Positions 25,261 through 33,335 of a DNA stretch of 38,894 nt are shown in pieces (position 1 is the stretch's first letter; each line of letters opens with the position of its first letter). The DNA lies in NCBI GenBank assembly GCA_938007965.1, contig CALLMH010000055.1:1-38894 (forward strand). Reading direction: 5' to 3'. Position numbers and translations under genes: made by a program. This DNA is from an uncultured Saprospiraceae bacterium (GTDB taxonomy: Bacteria > Bacteroidota > Bacteroidia > Chitinophagales > Saprospiraceae). The notes under the pieces were generated by a model. That model searched no databases, was not told the origin of the DNA, and worked only from the letters and a program-made list of their open reading frames with translations.

Positions 25261-26376
25261 TTAAGATGATACCTTGTAGAAAGGTAACTTTACAATCTCC
25301 GCTTCTAAAAACTTCTTCCCGAATTTCACTTTGATCCTCTCTCCTACTTTGCCTAGAGCTCTAGGTACGAAACCCATTCCGATCGGTATATCAAGAGAAG
25401 GAGATTGTGTTCCAGAAGTAACAACCCCAATTTCGTTTTCTTCCATATCGTGAATCGTATAATCATGTCTTGGGACTCGCTTCCCGTCTATCTTGAAAGC
25501 TACTAATTTTCTTTTTAGTCCTTCTTCTTTCTGTTTTATAAAAATATCTTTCGAACTGAAATCATCTTCTACTTTGAGCTTGGTAATCCAGCCAAGTCCC
25601 GCTTCTAATGGTGAAGTAGTGTCAGAAATATCATTTCCATATAGACAATATCCCATCTCCAACCTCAGTGTATCCCTAGCTCCTAGACCAGCTGGCATAA
25701 TTCCGAACTCTTTGCCTGCTTCCATGACTGCATTCCACAGCGCCAATAGGTTTTTAGAATCTACATAGAGTTCGAAGCCTCCGCTCCCAGTATACCCCGT
25801 TGCAGATAATAAGACATTATCTAATCCCGCCACTGTCGTCTTCGTAAAGGTATAATACCCCAGTGATGAAGTATCGAATTCAGTCAACTTCTGAACCAAC
25901 TCTACCGCTCTAGGTCCTTGCACTGCCAGTAATCCTGTATTATCAGATATATTGATCATCTGAGCATCAAACTTATTCTTACTATCTAGCCAGTTCCAAT
26001 CCTTCTCTATATTTGAAGCATTGACAACTAACATATAGGCTTGCTCTCCTTCGGAGCACATATCCTCCGTCAATCTATAGACCAACAAATCATCAACTAC
26101 ACCTCCTTTATCATTTGGCATACAACTATATTGAGCATCGCCAATTTCTAGCTTGTATACATCATTACTCGTGACAGATTGTATGAATTTCGCAGCATCT
26201 TTTCCTCGCACTATAAATTCGCCCATATGAGACACATCAAACATTCCGACTTTCTCTCTTACACATTCGTGCTCTTCTGATATCGTGGTATATACTATAG
26301 GCATATTGTACCCAGCAAATTCAGCCATTTTAGCACCTAGTTCGATATGAACTTCTGTTAGTGGTGTTGATTTCAT
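25261..26376 (-). CDS. gcvT: Aminomethyltransferase, glycine cleavage T protein
   Basis: The 371-residue T protein moves the methylene group from the aminomethyl-lipoyl arm of the H protein to tetrahydrofolate, releasing ammonia. It is the usual length. Family landmarks are FAGYNMPIVY (20-29), DVSHMGEFIVRG, the CMPNDKGGVVDDLLVYR segment holding the catalytic aspartate, TGYTGSGGFELYV, and GARDTLRLEMGYCLYGNDI. A C-terminal barrel includes IGVVTSGTQSPSLDIPIGMGFV. No gcvH or gcvP lies nearby. It is flanked on both sides by paralogous GbsR/MarR regulators transcribed in the opposite direction. Confidence 0.97.
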   Translation of the reverse strand: MKSTPLTEVHIELGAKMAEFAGYNMPIVYTTISEEHECVREKVGMFDVSHMGEFIVRGKDAAKFIQSVTSNDVYKLEIGDAQYSCMPNDKGGVVDDLLVYRLTEDMCSEGEQAYMLVVNASNIEKDWNWLDSKNKFDAQMINISDNTGLLAVQGPRAVELVQKLTEFDTSSLGYYTFTKTTVAGLDNVLLSATGYTGSGGFELYVDSKNLLALWNAVMEAGKEFGIMPAGLGARDTLRLEMGYCLYGNDISDTTSPLEAGLGWITKLKVEDDFSSKDIFIKQKEEGLKRKLVAFKIDGKRVPRHDYTIHDMEENEIGVVTSGTQSPSLDIPIGMGFVPRALGKVGERIKVKFGKKFLEAEIVKLPFYKVSS

Positions 26377-26577
26377 TTATGTATTTTTAGTATGATTAGG
26401 ATTGCTTTCGATTAGCGACGCAATATAGTATTTTGGATTGTTTGAATCATGCATTTGTTAGATTTGTTTGATTTAAGGTTCGTTTATAATATTGACATGT
26501 GTTGTTTTATAGGCTATCATTTCCATTTCGTTGTTTTAATAGAGAACTGATATCAAAATCTAAATAAAGATATTTTA

Positions 26578-26597
26578 TTTTCAATAATTATTGAAAA
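26578..26597. promoter_or_regulatory. Perfect palindromic operator, site 1
   Basis: TTTTCAATAATTATTGAAAA is a perfect 20-bp palindrome. It overlaps the TTG element of the promoter just downstream, so a protein bound here would block RNA polymerase. A near copy lies at 27164-27181. The obvious binder is the regulator encoded at 26626, giving autoregulation. The pattern is seen in the sequence; the binding is inferred. Confidence 0.7.
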
Positions 26598-26621
26598 TTC
26601 AAAAACATTGTCTTATCTTTG
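26591..26621 (+). promoter_or_regulatory. Promoter of the second GbsR/MarR gene, probably leaderless
   Basis: TTG (26591-26593), a 20-base gap, and TATCTTTG (26614-26621) match the Bacteroidota consensus. The TAnnTTTG element ends only four bases before the ATG at 26626, so transcription should begin at or very near the start codon. Confidence 0.65.
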
Positions 26622-26625
26622 TGTT

Positions 26626-27135
26626 ATGACAATGAAATACGACGAGGCTAAGCATAGATTTATACAGCAATGGGGAGCGTTGGGCTCTGCATGGGGTATC
26701 AGTAGAACTATGGCGCAGATACAGGCAGTATTATTATTGTCTCCTGAGCCGATGACAGCAGACGAGCTCATGGACGAATTAGGAATCAGTAGAGGAAATG
26801 TATCCATGTCACTGAAGTCACTTATAGAATGGGGCGTCGCGACTAAAGAATATAAAGCTGGAGAAAGAAAAGAGTACTTCAAAGCCGAAAAAGATATCTA
26901 TAGAATCGCAACCCAAGTAGCACACGAAAGAAGAAAGAGAGAACTAGAACCTGTACTCCACATGCTAGAATCTATAAAAGATATGGATGACCAAGAAATA
27001 ACGAAGAGTAAGAGAGAAGAAATGCAGAAAATTAGTGGCGACATCCTTGATTTTGCAAAAAAAAGTGACTCTCTCCTTAAGAAATTTATCAGCGCTGAGA
27101 AAAACTGGTTTCTGAATAAAATAATGAAGCTATAG
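26626..27135 (+). CDS. GbsR/MarR-family transcriptional regulator, second paralogue
   Basis: The 169-residue protein (start ATG 26626, a second ATG two codons on) is clearly homologous to the regulator at 24749. Shared blocks include SRTMAQIQAVLLLSPEPM, the recognition helix region LGISRGNVSMSLKSLIEWGV, the wing KEYKAGERKEYFKAEKD, and RRKRELEPVL. The helical C-terminal half ends SAEKNWFLNKIMKL, as in the paralogue (NTERKWIMGALMKF). It is preceded by a promoter overlapping a perfect palindrome, and followed by a near copy of that palindrome in front of the next gene. It therefore probably represses itself and the downstream membrane protein and epimerase genes. The inducer is unknown. Confidence 0.88.
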   Translation: MTMKYDEAKHRFIQQWGALGSAWGISRTMAQIQAVLLLSPEPMTADELMDELGISRGNVSMSLKSLIEWGVATKEYKAGERKEYFKAEKDIYRIATQVAHERRKRELEPVLHMLESIKDMDDQEITKSKREEMQKISGDILDFAKKSDSLLKKFISAEKNWFLNKIMKL

Positions 27136-27163
27136 AAAGAGTTTCATTTTTTTTGAATAGAAC

Positions 27164-27181
27164 TTTCAATAATTTTTGAAA
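27164..27181. promoter_or_regulatory. Palindromic operator, site 2
   Basis: TTTCAATAATTTTTGAAA matches the core of the palindrome at 26578-26597 apart from one central base. It ends 26 bp before the start of the 145-residue membrane protein gene. It probably binds the same regulator. No TAnnTTTG element lies between it and the gene, so transcription may also read through from upstream. Confidence 0.6.
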
Positions 27182-27207
27182 TTATAAAATAATAAAAAAT
27201 TAAAACT

Positions 27208-27645
27208 ATGCTTATATTATACGGAATCGCATTATTCTTTATTGGCATTGTCCAAGTATCAGGAGCGATCATCAGAATATTATTCGCCGAAAGACAGGAC
27301 AGTACGTACACTATCCGATTGAAACAATATCTTCTATTTGTAATTGGATATTTCGTCATCAATTATTTTCTGATTGCGATTGACCTCCATGAATTCTATC
27401 TCTTTTCTTATTGGTTTGCAATTCCTCCATTCATAGCGATGTGGTATAGGATGCATGTGGTACAATGGACAAGAAAACACAAGAGAATCAAAGAATTTGA
27501 CAAACAGCAAATGGTGAAAAACAACCTCAATATACTACTAGAAGTACCGTGTCAAGAAAGACTTAAGTTAGATAGCATTCCGAAACAAAAACTATCAATT
27601 CAAAACTGGGATAATAATCTTAAAGTTGCTCAAGAATACACTTAA
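27208..27645 (+). CDS. Hypothetical membrane protein downstream of operator site 2
   Basis: The 145-residue protein has three or four hydrophobic segments in its first 95 residues: LILYGIALFFIGIVQVSGAII, YLLFVIGYFVINYFLIAI, and LFSYWFAIPPFIAMWY. A hydrophilic, basic C-terminal tail (about 96-145, starting QWTRKHKRIKEFDKQQ) is predicted to be cytoplasmic. I do not recognise a family. It lies between the second GbsR/MarR regulator and the epimerase gene on the same strand and has its own copy of the operator, so it is a likely target of that regulator. Confidence 0.7.
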   Translation: MLILYGIALFFIGIVQVSGAIIRILFAERQDSTYTIRLKQYLLFVIGYFVINYFLIAIDLHEFYLFSYWFAIPPFIAMWYRMHVVQWTRKHKRIKEFDKQQMVKNNLNILLEVPCQERLKLDSIPKQKLSIQNWDNNLKVAQEYT

Positions 27646-27751
27646 CGGGTCTCTAAAATGGCCCAGGTAGTTAATACGATTGATCAAGATCCCCACTAAA
27701 AATCAAAATCGATAAAGACCAATATTTATTCATCTTTAAAAACAAACTTTT

Positions 27752-28720
27752 ATGAAAATTCTAATTGCAGGAGGTACTGGCTTCATAGGAAACACAATCA
27801 TGGAACATCTTACACTCAATACTGATATAGAATATCACATTCTCACTAGAAATCATAAAGAGAATCATGATAATGTACACTATCACCTCTGGGACGGAAG
27901 GAGCATGGGTTCTTGGAAAGTATATATTGACTACTGTGATGTATTAATCAATCTCGCAGGAAAATCTGTAAAATGTAGATACTCGCAAGCGAATAAAAAT
28001 GCCATATACAATTCTAGAATCGAAAGTACATATATACTAGGCGAAGCTGTAGCTAATTCAGAGAATCCTCCCATCTTATGGATCAATACATCGACAGCTA
28101 CCATCTATAGAGATGAAAGAATACGGGCCAATGATGAATACAATGGTATCATAGGAGAAGGATTTAGCGTCGATGTAGCCCGCAAATGGGAAGAAACCTT
28201 TTATGCATCATATACTCCTTTTACCCGAAAGGTCAATATGAGAGCCGCAATCGTATTCGGCAGAAAGGCAGAAGTATTCAAGATATATCAGGACCATATC
28301 AATATGTACTTAAGTGGCAGACATGGCCGAGGAGATCAGAAAGTAAGTTGGATACATGAACTAGACTTTGTCAAAGCGGTGAAGCACTTCATCGAAAACG
28401 AAAATAGCGAAGGAAATTACAATATCGCTGCACCTAATATAACGGACGACGTACATTTTCTCAGCACATTCCGCCATTTGATGGGTAAGAAAGTTGGCCT
28501 GCCCGTACCAGAATGGGCATTAGAAATCGGAGCTTACATTTGCGGCGCAGAGACCGAGATGCTATTAAAAAGTAGATGGGTATTCCCCAAAAGACTAAAA
28601 GAGGAAGGTTTCGAATTTCAGTTTCCTAAGCACGAAGAGGCATTGAGAGAACTATTGAGTAGTGACAATCGAAAAACAACCAAGGCAGAAATTGAGAAAA
28701 TAGTAGAATTGATGAATTGA
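27752..28720 (+). CDS. TIGR01777-family NAD(P)-dependent epimerase
   Basis: The 322-residue extended SDR protein starts with the nucleotide-binding GGTGFIG (7-13). Family features include NLAGKSVKCRY, the RIESTYILGEAV segment, NTSTATIYRDERI, GEGFSVDVARKWEETF, RAAIVFGR and the KVSWIHELDFVKAVKHFIE block. The C-terminal DUF1731 tail reads PVPEWALEIGAYICGAETEMLLKSRWVFPKRLKEEGFEFQFP. This places it with YfcH/SulA-like epimerases, whose substrates are unknown. It follows the membrane protein gene by about 105 bp in the same direction and may belong to the same regulon. It is convergent with the Fur-family gene. Confidence 0.92.
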   Translation: MKILIAGGTGFIGNTIMEHLTLNTDIEYHILTRNHKENHDNVHYHLWDGRSMGSWKVYIDYCDVLINLAGKSVKCRYSQANKNAIYNSRIESTYILGEAVANSENPPILWINTSTATIYRDERIRANDEYNGIIGEGFSVDVARKWEETFYASYTPFTRKVNMRAAIVFGRKAEVFKIYQDHINMYLSGRHGRGDQKVSWIHELDFVKAVKHFIENENSEGNYNIAAPNITDDVHFLSTFRHLMGKKVGLPVPEWALEIGAYICGAETEMLLKSRWVFPKRLKEEGFEFQFPKHEEALRELLSSDNRKTTKAEIEKIVELMN

Positions 28721-28761
28721 GAATTAGCATCCACAAATAAAATTTAATCTCAATAGGTAGA

Positions 28762-28794
28762 TGGGTAGGGTTAATTTAATTATTATTCTACCCA
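28762..28794. terminator. Hairpin between epimerase and Fur-family genes
   Basis: TGGGTAG (28762-28768) pairs with CTACCCA (28788-28794) around an AT-rich 19-nt loop. The right arm includes the stop codon of the Fur-family gene. It may serve both converging transcripts, but no clear T run follows, so its strength is doubtful. Confidence 0.4.
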
Positions 28795-29198
28795 CAATTT
28801 TCGCAGATACCGTCAACGACTATATTTGTCTTATGCGCAGTGAATCCTTTTGGCATTTCTAATTTTGGGATCAAAATCTCGTCTACACAAAATGTATTAT
28901 CACAAGTCGAACAATGAAAATGCAAGTGCTCGTCATTGTGGGCATGCACACTACACCCTTCAGAACAGGCAGCATATCTAGCGGTATCTGTCCCATCAAA
29001 TGCTCTATGGATGATCCCTTTCTCTTGGAATGCCTTCAAGGTCCGATAGAGTGTTATACGATCCACATCTTGTAGCCGTTCTTCAATATCTTGATTAGAC
29101 AATGCTTTATCCGACTCTATGAACATACTGAGCAGGTCTTTTCTTACAGGGGTAACACGGAGCTTATTCGTTTTTAATATAGAGAGTACTTTATCCAT
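28788..29198 (-). CDS. Fur-family metalloregulator (Fur/PerR/Zur type)
   Basis: The ATG at 29198 gives 136 residues; an earlier ATG at 29231 would overlap the upstream gene and add 11 unconserved residues. The N-terminal winged helix includes KLRVTPVRKDLLSMF and DRITLYRTLKAFQEKGIIHR (46-65). The C-terminal half carries the metal region: H85, H87, H91, H93, H95 in VHAHNDEHLHFHC, and the structural zinc cysteines C96, C99, C132, C135 (CSTC and CENC). Which metal it senses cannot be told. It starts four bases after the stop of the Gfo/Idh/MocA-type gene, so it is probably the last gene of a lipA-oxidoreductase-fur operon. Confidence 0.9.
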   Translation of the reverse strand: MDKVLSILKTNKLRVTPVRKDLLSMFIESDKALSNQDIEERLQDVDRITLYRTLKAFQEKGIIHRAFDGTDTARYAACSEGCSVHAHNDEHLHFHCSTCDNTFCVDEILIPKLEMPKGFTAHKTNIVVDGICENCG

Positions 29199-29202
29199 AA
29201 TA

Positions 29203-30204
29203 TTATGATTTAAGATTGACCTCCTCTCCAAGCAGAAAAGACTTGGTCATCGCTACAGCTACGAGGGTCGCCTCAGTAGCGTCCTCTATTTTGTATTTTA
29301 TTTTATTACCATCTTTTACCGCACTTACATAATCTTTCAGAAGTCTTAGGTATTCATTTTCTTTCACATTCGATGATATATAGTAGGGTTTATCGCTTAT
29401 ACTGGATACTAATTTATTGTCTTTTTCTAGTAGACTTATATTAATCTCTCCGTTGGTTCCTACCACTTTAAGTTCATACCCTGATCCACGATGTGTCACT
29501 CTAGAGCTTATGAAATTGACCAATATATTTCCAGATAATTTAGCAATAGCGATAGCCGTATCTGCATCATTTTGACGCTTGAGAGAAGGATACTTATGCG
29601 CGTTTCCAGCTACATATACAGTTTCGTACTCTTCACCTGTCAGCCATCTCACCATATCTATATCTTGGAGCATAAGATCCATAAATATCCCCTTGGTAAC
29701 TCTAGGGATTTCATCTTCTTTTCCTCTTTGTGGTATTGCCTCGTATGTATGACAGTCTATCCTCAAGATACCGCCAAGATTACCTTCTCTGATCTCCCGA
29801 TGTACTGGTTGCAGTCTATGGTCGAATCTCCTAGGAAATGCTACTGTCGCTTTATAGGTCGGATAGCTATCTATTAATTTTTCTAGTTTTCTACAATCTT
29901 CCACGTTACTAGCTAGTGGATGATCGATGAATATATGAGACCCAGAGGTCAGTGACTTTTCTATATGACTCAGGTGCATACTCCCTTCAGAGCATATGCA
30001 TATGATATCTATCTGATGCAACTCTAGGAGACTAGTCGGAGAATTGAATATGTGCTTGAGACCCATCTTATTCATAGCGTAGTCTCTCCCTTCAGGATCT
30101 TCTGTTGCTATTCCGATGACTTCACAATCTTTGATCTGGAAATGTAATGCATTAGCTATCTTCTTCCCATTCTCTCCCCATCCTATTATTCCAGCTCTTA
30201 TCAT
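29203..30204 (-). CDS. Gfo/Idh/MocA-family protein with altered catalytic residues
   Basis: The 333-residue protein has an N-terminal Rossmann fold (GIIGWGENGKKIA, 5-17) and the family's C-terminal alpha/beta domain. Two normally catalytic positions differ. The usual E-K-P motif reads D94-H95-P96 (IDHPLAS), so the lysine is a histidine. In the D-x-x-x-H motif, D176 is kept but the histidine is Q180 (DLMLQDIDMVRWLTG). The family oxidises or reduces sugars, inositols and related compounds with NAD(P); this member may have a different chemistry or a regulatory role. The gene lies 39 bp after lipA and four bases before the Fur-family gene, in the same direction. Confidence 0.85.
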   Translation of the reverse strand: MIRAGIIGWGENGKKIANALHFQIKDCEVIGIATEDPEGRDYAMNKMGLKHIFNSPTSLLELHQIDIICICSEGSMHLSHIEKSLTSGSHIFIDHPLASNVEDCRKLEKLIDSYPTYKATVAFPRRFDHRLQPVHREIREGNLGGILRIDCHTYEAIPQRGKEDEIPRVTKGIFMDLMLQDIDMVRWLTGEEYETVYVAGNAHKYPSLKRQNDADTAIAIAKLSGNILVNFISSRVTHRGSGYELKVVGTNGEINISLLEKDNKLVSSISDKPYYISSNVKENEYLRLLKDYVSAVKDGNKIKYKIEDATEATLVAVAMTKSFLLGEEVNLKS

Positions 30205-30243
30205 ATGAGTCTTTTGGCGCGCTCTTTTTATTTATCGATATTA

Positions 30244-31119
30244 TCAAAGATGTCTTTCGGCATGGTAACTACTTCTCACCAATGGTCCGCTCTCTACATA
30301 GTCGAATCCTTTTTGTAGTCCTACTTCTTTGTATTCAGCAAACTTATCGGGATGTACAAATGAATCTACGGCAAGGTGCATCTTCGTAGGTTGTAGATAC
30401 TGCCCTATCGTCACGACATCGCAGCCATTCTCTATCAAGTCGTCCATAACCTGAAAAACCTGTTCGTCTGTCTCCCCTAGTCCGACCATAAAACCCGTCT
30501 TAGTTCTCTTTCCGAACTCTTTGATCCTTTTTATTTGTTCTAGACTTCTATGGTATTTTCCCTGTGGTCTTACCTTTCTGTACAGTGCTTCTACTGTCTC
30601 CATATTGTGCGAGACGACTTCCTGTCCACCACTGATCATCCGCTCTAGCGCGTCCCAGTTCGCTTTTACGTCGGGTATCAATGTTTCCATTGTAGTGGTT
30701 GGTGACATTTCTTTCACATTCACTACGGTCTGATACCAGATTTCTGCGCCTCTATCCTTGAGTTCATCTCTATTTACAGAGGTGATTACGGCGTGCTTCA
30801 CTTCCATCAGTTTGATCGCTTCAGCTACCCTTCTTGGTTCGTCTTCATCATACTCAGGCGGTCTTCCTGTCTTTACAGCACAGAATGAGCAACCTCTCGT
30901 ACATACATTACCAAGAATCATGAATGTAGCCGTACCAGCTCCCCAGCACTCTCCCATATTCGGACAGTTTCCGCTTTGGCAGATGGTGTGCAGATTATAC
31001 TCGTCTACTAGATTTCTAACACGCTTATAGTCCTCTCCGATAGGGAGTTTGACCCTTAGCCAATCAGGTTTTTTGGCCCGTGTTGTTGTTTCTTTATTGA
31101 TTACAGGAAGTTCTAACAT
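30244..31119 (-). CDS. lipA: Lipoyl synthase
   Basis: The 291-residue radical SAM enzyme inserts two sulfurs into octanoyl groups on lipoyl domains. The auxiliary cluster cysteines are C47, C52 and C58 ([12 protein letters not shown]). The SAM cluster cysteines are C73, C77 and C80 (CTRGCSFC). The conserved serine lies in the C-terminal [10 protein letters not shown], which closes the auxiliary cluster. Length and motif spacing are typical. Lipoate is required by the glycine cleavage system, whose T protein gene lies 4 kb away, but the genes are not linked in an operon. It appears to be the first gene of a lipA-oxidoreductase-fur transcription unit. Confidence 0.97.
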   Translation of the reverse strand: MLELPVINKETTTRAKKPDWLRVKLPIGEDYKRVRNLVDEYNLHTICQSGNCPNMGECWGAGTATFMILGNVCTRGCSFCAVKTGRPPEYDEDEPRRVAEAIKLMEVKHAVITSVNRDELKDRGAEIWYQTVVNVKEMSPTTTMETLIPDVKANWDALERMISGGQEVVSHNMETVEALYRKVRPQGKYHRSLEQIKRIKEFGKRTKTGFMVGLGETDEQVFQVMDDLIENGCDVVTIGQYLQPTKMHLAVDSFVHPDKFAEYKEVGLQKGFDYVESGPLVRSSYHAERHL

Positions 31120-31262
31120 CCTTTCTATTTATAATTAATTCATGTACGTCGCTGATCATATTATACAATCAACAAAGTACTTTTTCTACTTTTCCTACAA
31201 TACTTAACAGTTTGCAGTATATGTATTGTTGTGTAAATATAGGCTTACGTTGGGACAAAAGA

Positions 31263-32072
31263 TCAATTACTACGACTTCCGAATAAGAATTTGACATAAA
31301 AGTTAAAAAAGTACGGTTTATTACTTATTTCTTCTGTTTCGACCATGATAGGAATCTTCCTGATATAGATATCACCCATCACGCCTACTTCCAGTGACTT
31401 GATCGTCTTGTCGAATGCACCCATTGAAAAAAACAGACCTAACTTCCCTTGTATTCCTGGTACAATGGATAGTTCTCCAAAATTACTCCAATAACCAGCG
31501 CCACCAAAAATATCATTATAGGTTAGAAACTTCTCCGCGTTCTCTTCAGAATATGATTCTACTCTTATCTCTCTATCGTTTGTGCCACCTCCCTCTAGTT
31601 CGTATATTAACTCTAATTCGTAGGGCTTCAGGAGTGCGAGTGACGGACCAATATTATAATCATAACCGATGGCTATCCCTTTTCGCTTGGCTTTTTCGCT
31701 GAGAAATTTCTTCATCCCTAACCCTGCGCGCAGATTGATCACCGAGTTTTGCTTACCGTAAGAGAACGAACTACTTCTATCGGGAAATGAAAATGATAGG
31801 TTTCTATTTTGCTTTTTCTCTCTTGGATCTTTCAGATAACCTATACTAAGATGATAATAATTGGTCTTGTAATATGTCTTTATCTTTCCGACATTTACTC
31901 CGATCAATCCTCCATTTGTATGGATTCTAGCTTCGTAGGCTATTTCTTTTCTATAGATAATACCCTTCCAGTCTATCTGATTCGATTTCGGTTGAAATGT
32001 TTTTTGGGCCATCGTCTCAGTAGAGATAGCTATTAAAAACACAACGGCAAGATATCTGAAAATTAAATTCAT
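31263..32072 (-). CDS. Hypothetical exported, probably outer-membrane protein
   Basis: The ATG at 32072 is preferred over one five codons upstream because it begins a clear signal peptide (MNLIFRYLAVVFLIAIS, cleavage near TMAQ). The mature part of about 245 residues alternates aromatic and polar residues in strand-like stretches (YYKTNYYHLSIGYL, GIAIGYDYNIGPSLALL, and a final PYFFNFYVKFLFG). This suggests a small beta-barrel of the outer membrane. I recognise no specific family. It has no close operon partner: gaps of over 100 bp lie on both sides. Confidence 0.7.
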   Translation of the reverse strand: MNLIFRYLAVVFLIAISTETMAQKTFQPKSNQIDWKGIIYRKEIAYEARIHTNGGLIGVNVGKIKTYYKTNYYHLSIGYLKDPREKKQNRNLSFSFPDRSSSFSYGKQNSVINLRAGLGMKKFLSEKAKRKGIAIGYDYNIGPSLALLKPYELELIYELEGGGTNDREIRVESYSEENAEKFLTYNDIFGGAGYWSNFGELSIVPGIQGKLGLFFSMGAFDKTIKSLEVGVMGDIYIRKIPIMVETEEISNKPYFFNFYVKFLFGSRSN

Positions 32073-32184
32073 CACGTAATAATACAAAACGTATAGGATA
32101 CTTGAAATGTTATCTAAGAATTAGTTCAAATATGTCTTGATGGGCTTCATTTTCATTGATATAAACAGTGCAAAAAAATTGACT

Positions 32185-33150
32185 TTATGATCGATTTACT
32201 TTTTGTGGATCTCCCATTCTTCCAGTATTGTAATTATGGATACATCTCCTGATTTCTTCTTCATTATTCATGACGAATGGACCATAAGAAAATACTATCT
32301 CATCTAGCGGCTTACCGCCTAACACGAAGAACTCCACATTTGACTTGGCATATAGATTGATATCGCTCTTACCTCTTTCGTAGAGTATAATCTGACCTTT
32401 GCTTACTGATTTCTGATTTTCTATTTCTAATTCGCCATCCACGACATAGATGAATGCATTATGCGTAGCATCGGTGGGTATATCGAGTCGCTTGTCTTCA
32501 TTCAGATTTATATGATAGTAAAACGTGGGAGACAATGTCTCGACCTCGGCGCAATGACCAAATAACTCACCCATGATAACCTTGGCGGTAAAATCATCAT
32601 GCACGATCGTAGGCATTGATTTTCCTTTATGCACGATCGTAGAGGGCGCATCCCACTTATATTTTTGGGGTGTATTCAGCCATATCTGAAAACCATGCAT
32701 TACGCCTCCTTCTTGCTTTAGAATATTGCCTGACTCTTCCATATGTATGGCACCGCTTCCTGAGCTAAACATCATAAACTCACCCGTCTCTATCTCAAAA
32801 TCGTAGTCGAGACTATCCTTATGATGACCACTTCCTGACACAAAATATGTAGTCGGCGTTACTCCTGCATGTGGGTGAGCTTCTACCTTCAGAGGATCAG
32901 TATTCGGCTGGACTTGTACTGGACCAAACTCATCAAACAGTACAAACGGAGACACATAATCTGTGTGATCCCCAGCAAAAGCCCTCAATATAGGTAATGT
33001 ACCCACAAAAGTAGAACCCGCTGTCAGTACCTTGTGTACTTTACGATATCGATCGGCCGAATACATCCCAGAATTCGCTAATAATATATTGGGGCCTACT
33101 GTCACGGCGCCGATGATCGCTGAGTCTTTTATAAATTTTCTCCTCTCCAT
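32185..33150 (-). CDS. Exported pirin-family protein
   Basis: The 321-residue protein has a cupin-type pirin fold. The iron site is intact: H92 and H94 in EAHPHAG, H136 and E138 in GSGAIHMEE. SGSGHHKDSLDYDFEIETGEFMMF matches the pirin core. The N terminus is unusual for pirins: MERRKFIKDSAIIGAVTVGPNILLANS looks like a twin-arginine (Tat) signal, with RRKFIK and a hydrophobic stretch. Cytoplasmic pirins are proposed redox sensors or quercetin dioxygenases; an exported one would act in the periplasm. The metal would be loaded before Tat export. A C-terminal cupin domain (about 225-290) is also present. Confidence 0.9.
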   Translation of the reverse strand: MERRKFIKDSAIIGAVTVGPNILLANSGMYSADRYRKVHKVLTAGSTFVGTLPILRAFAGDHTDYVSPFVLFDEFGPVQVQPNTDPLKVEAHPHAGVTPTTYFVSGSGHHKDSLDYDFEIETGEFMMFSSGSGAIHMEESGNILKQEGGVMHGFQIWLNTPQKYKWDAPSTIVHKGKSMPTIVHDDFTAKVIMGELFGHCAEVETLSPTFYYHINLNEDKRLDIPTDATHNAFIYVVDGELEIENQKSVSKGQIILYERGKSDINLYAKSNVEFFVLGGKPLDEIVFSYGPFVMNNEEEIRRCIHNYNTGRMGDPQKVNRS

Positions 33151-33335
33151 AATTAATCGTTTAGGATATAATAGTCTAGTAGTGTAAGTTCTAAAGTGAC
33201 AAATGCCGAAGATAAGATAAATGAGACATTCCTCATATGAAGTGTATCAGTTCTATCTATTTCGCACGACAATAATTCCGCATGTGTCGTCCATAATACC
33301 ATCGTCTACCCCATCACACCAATCCTTCAAGAATT

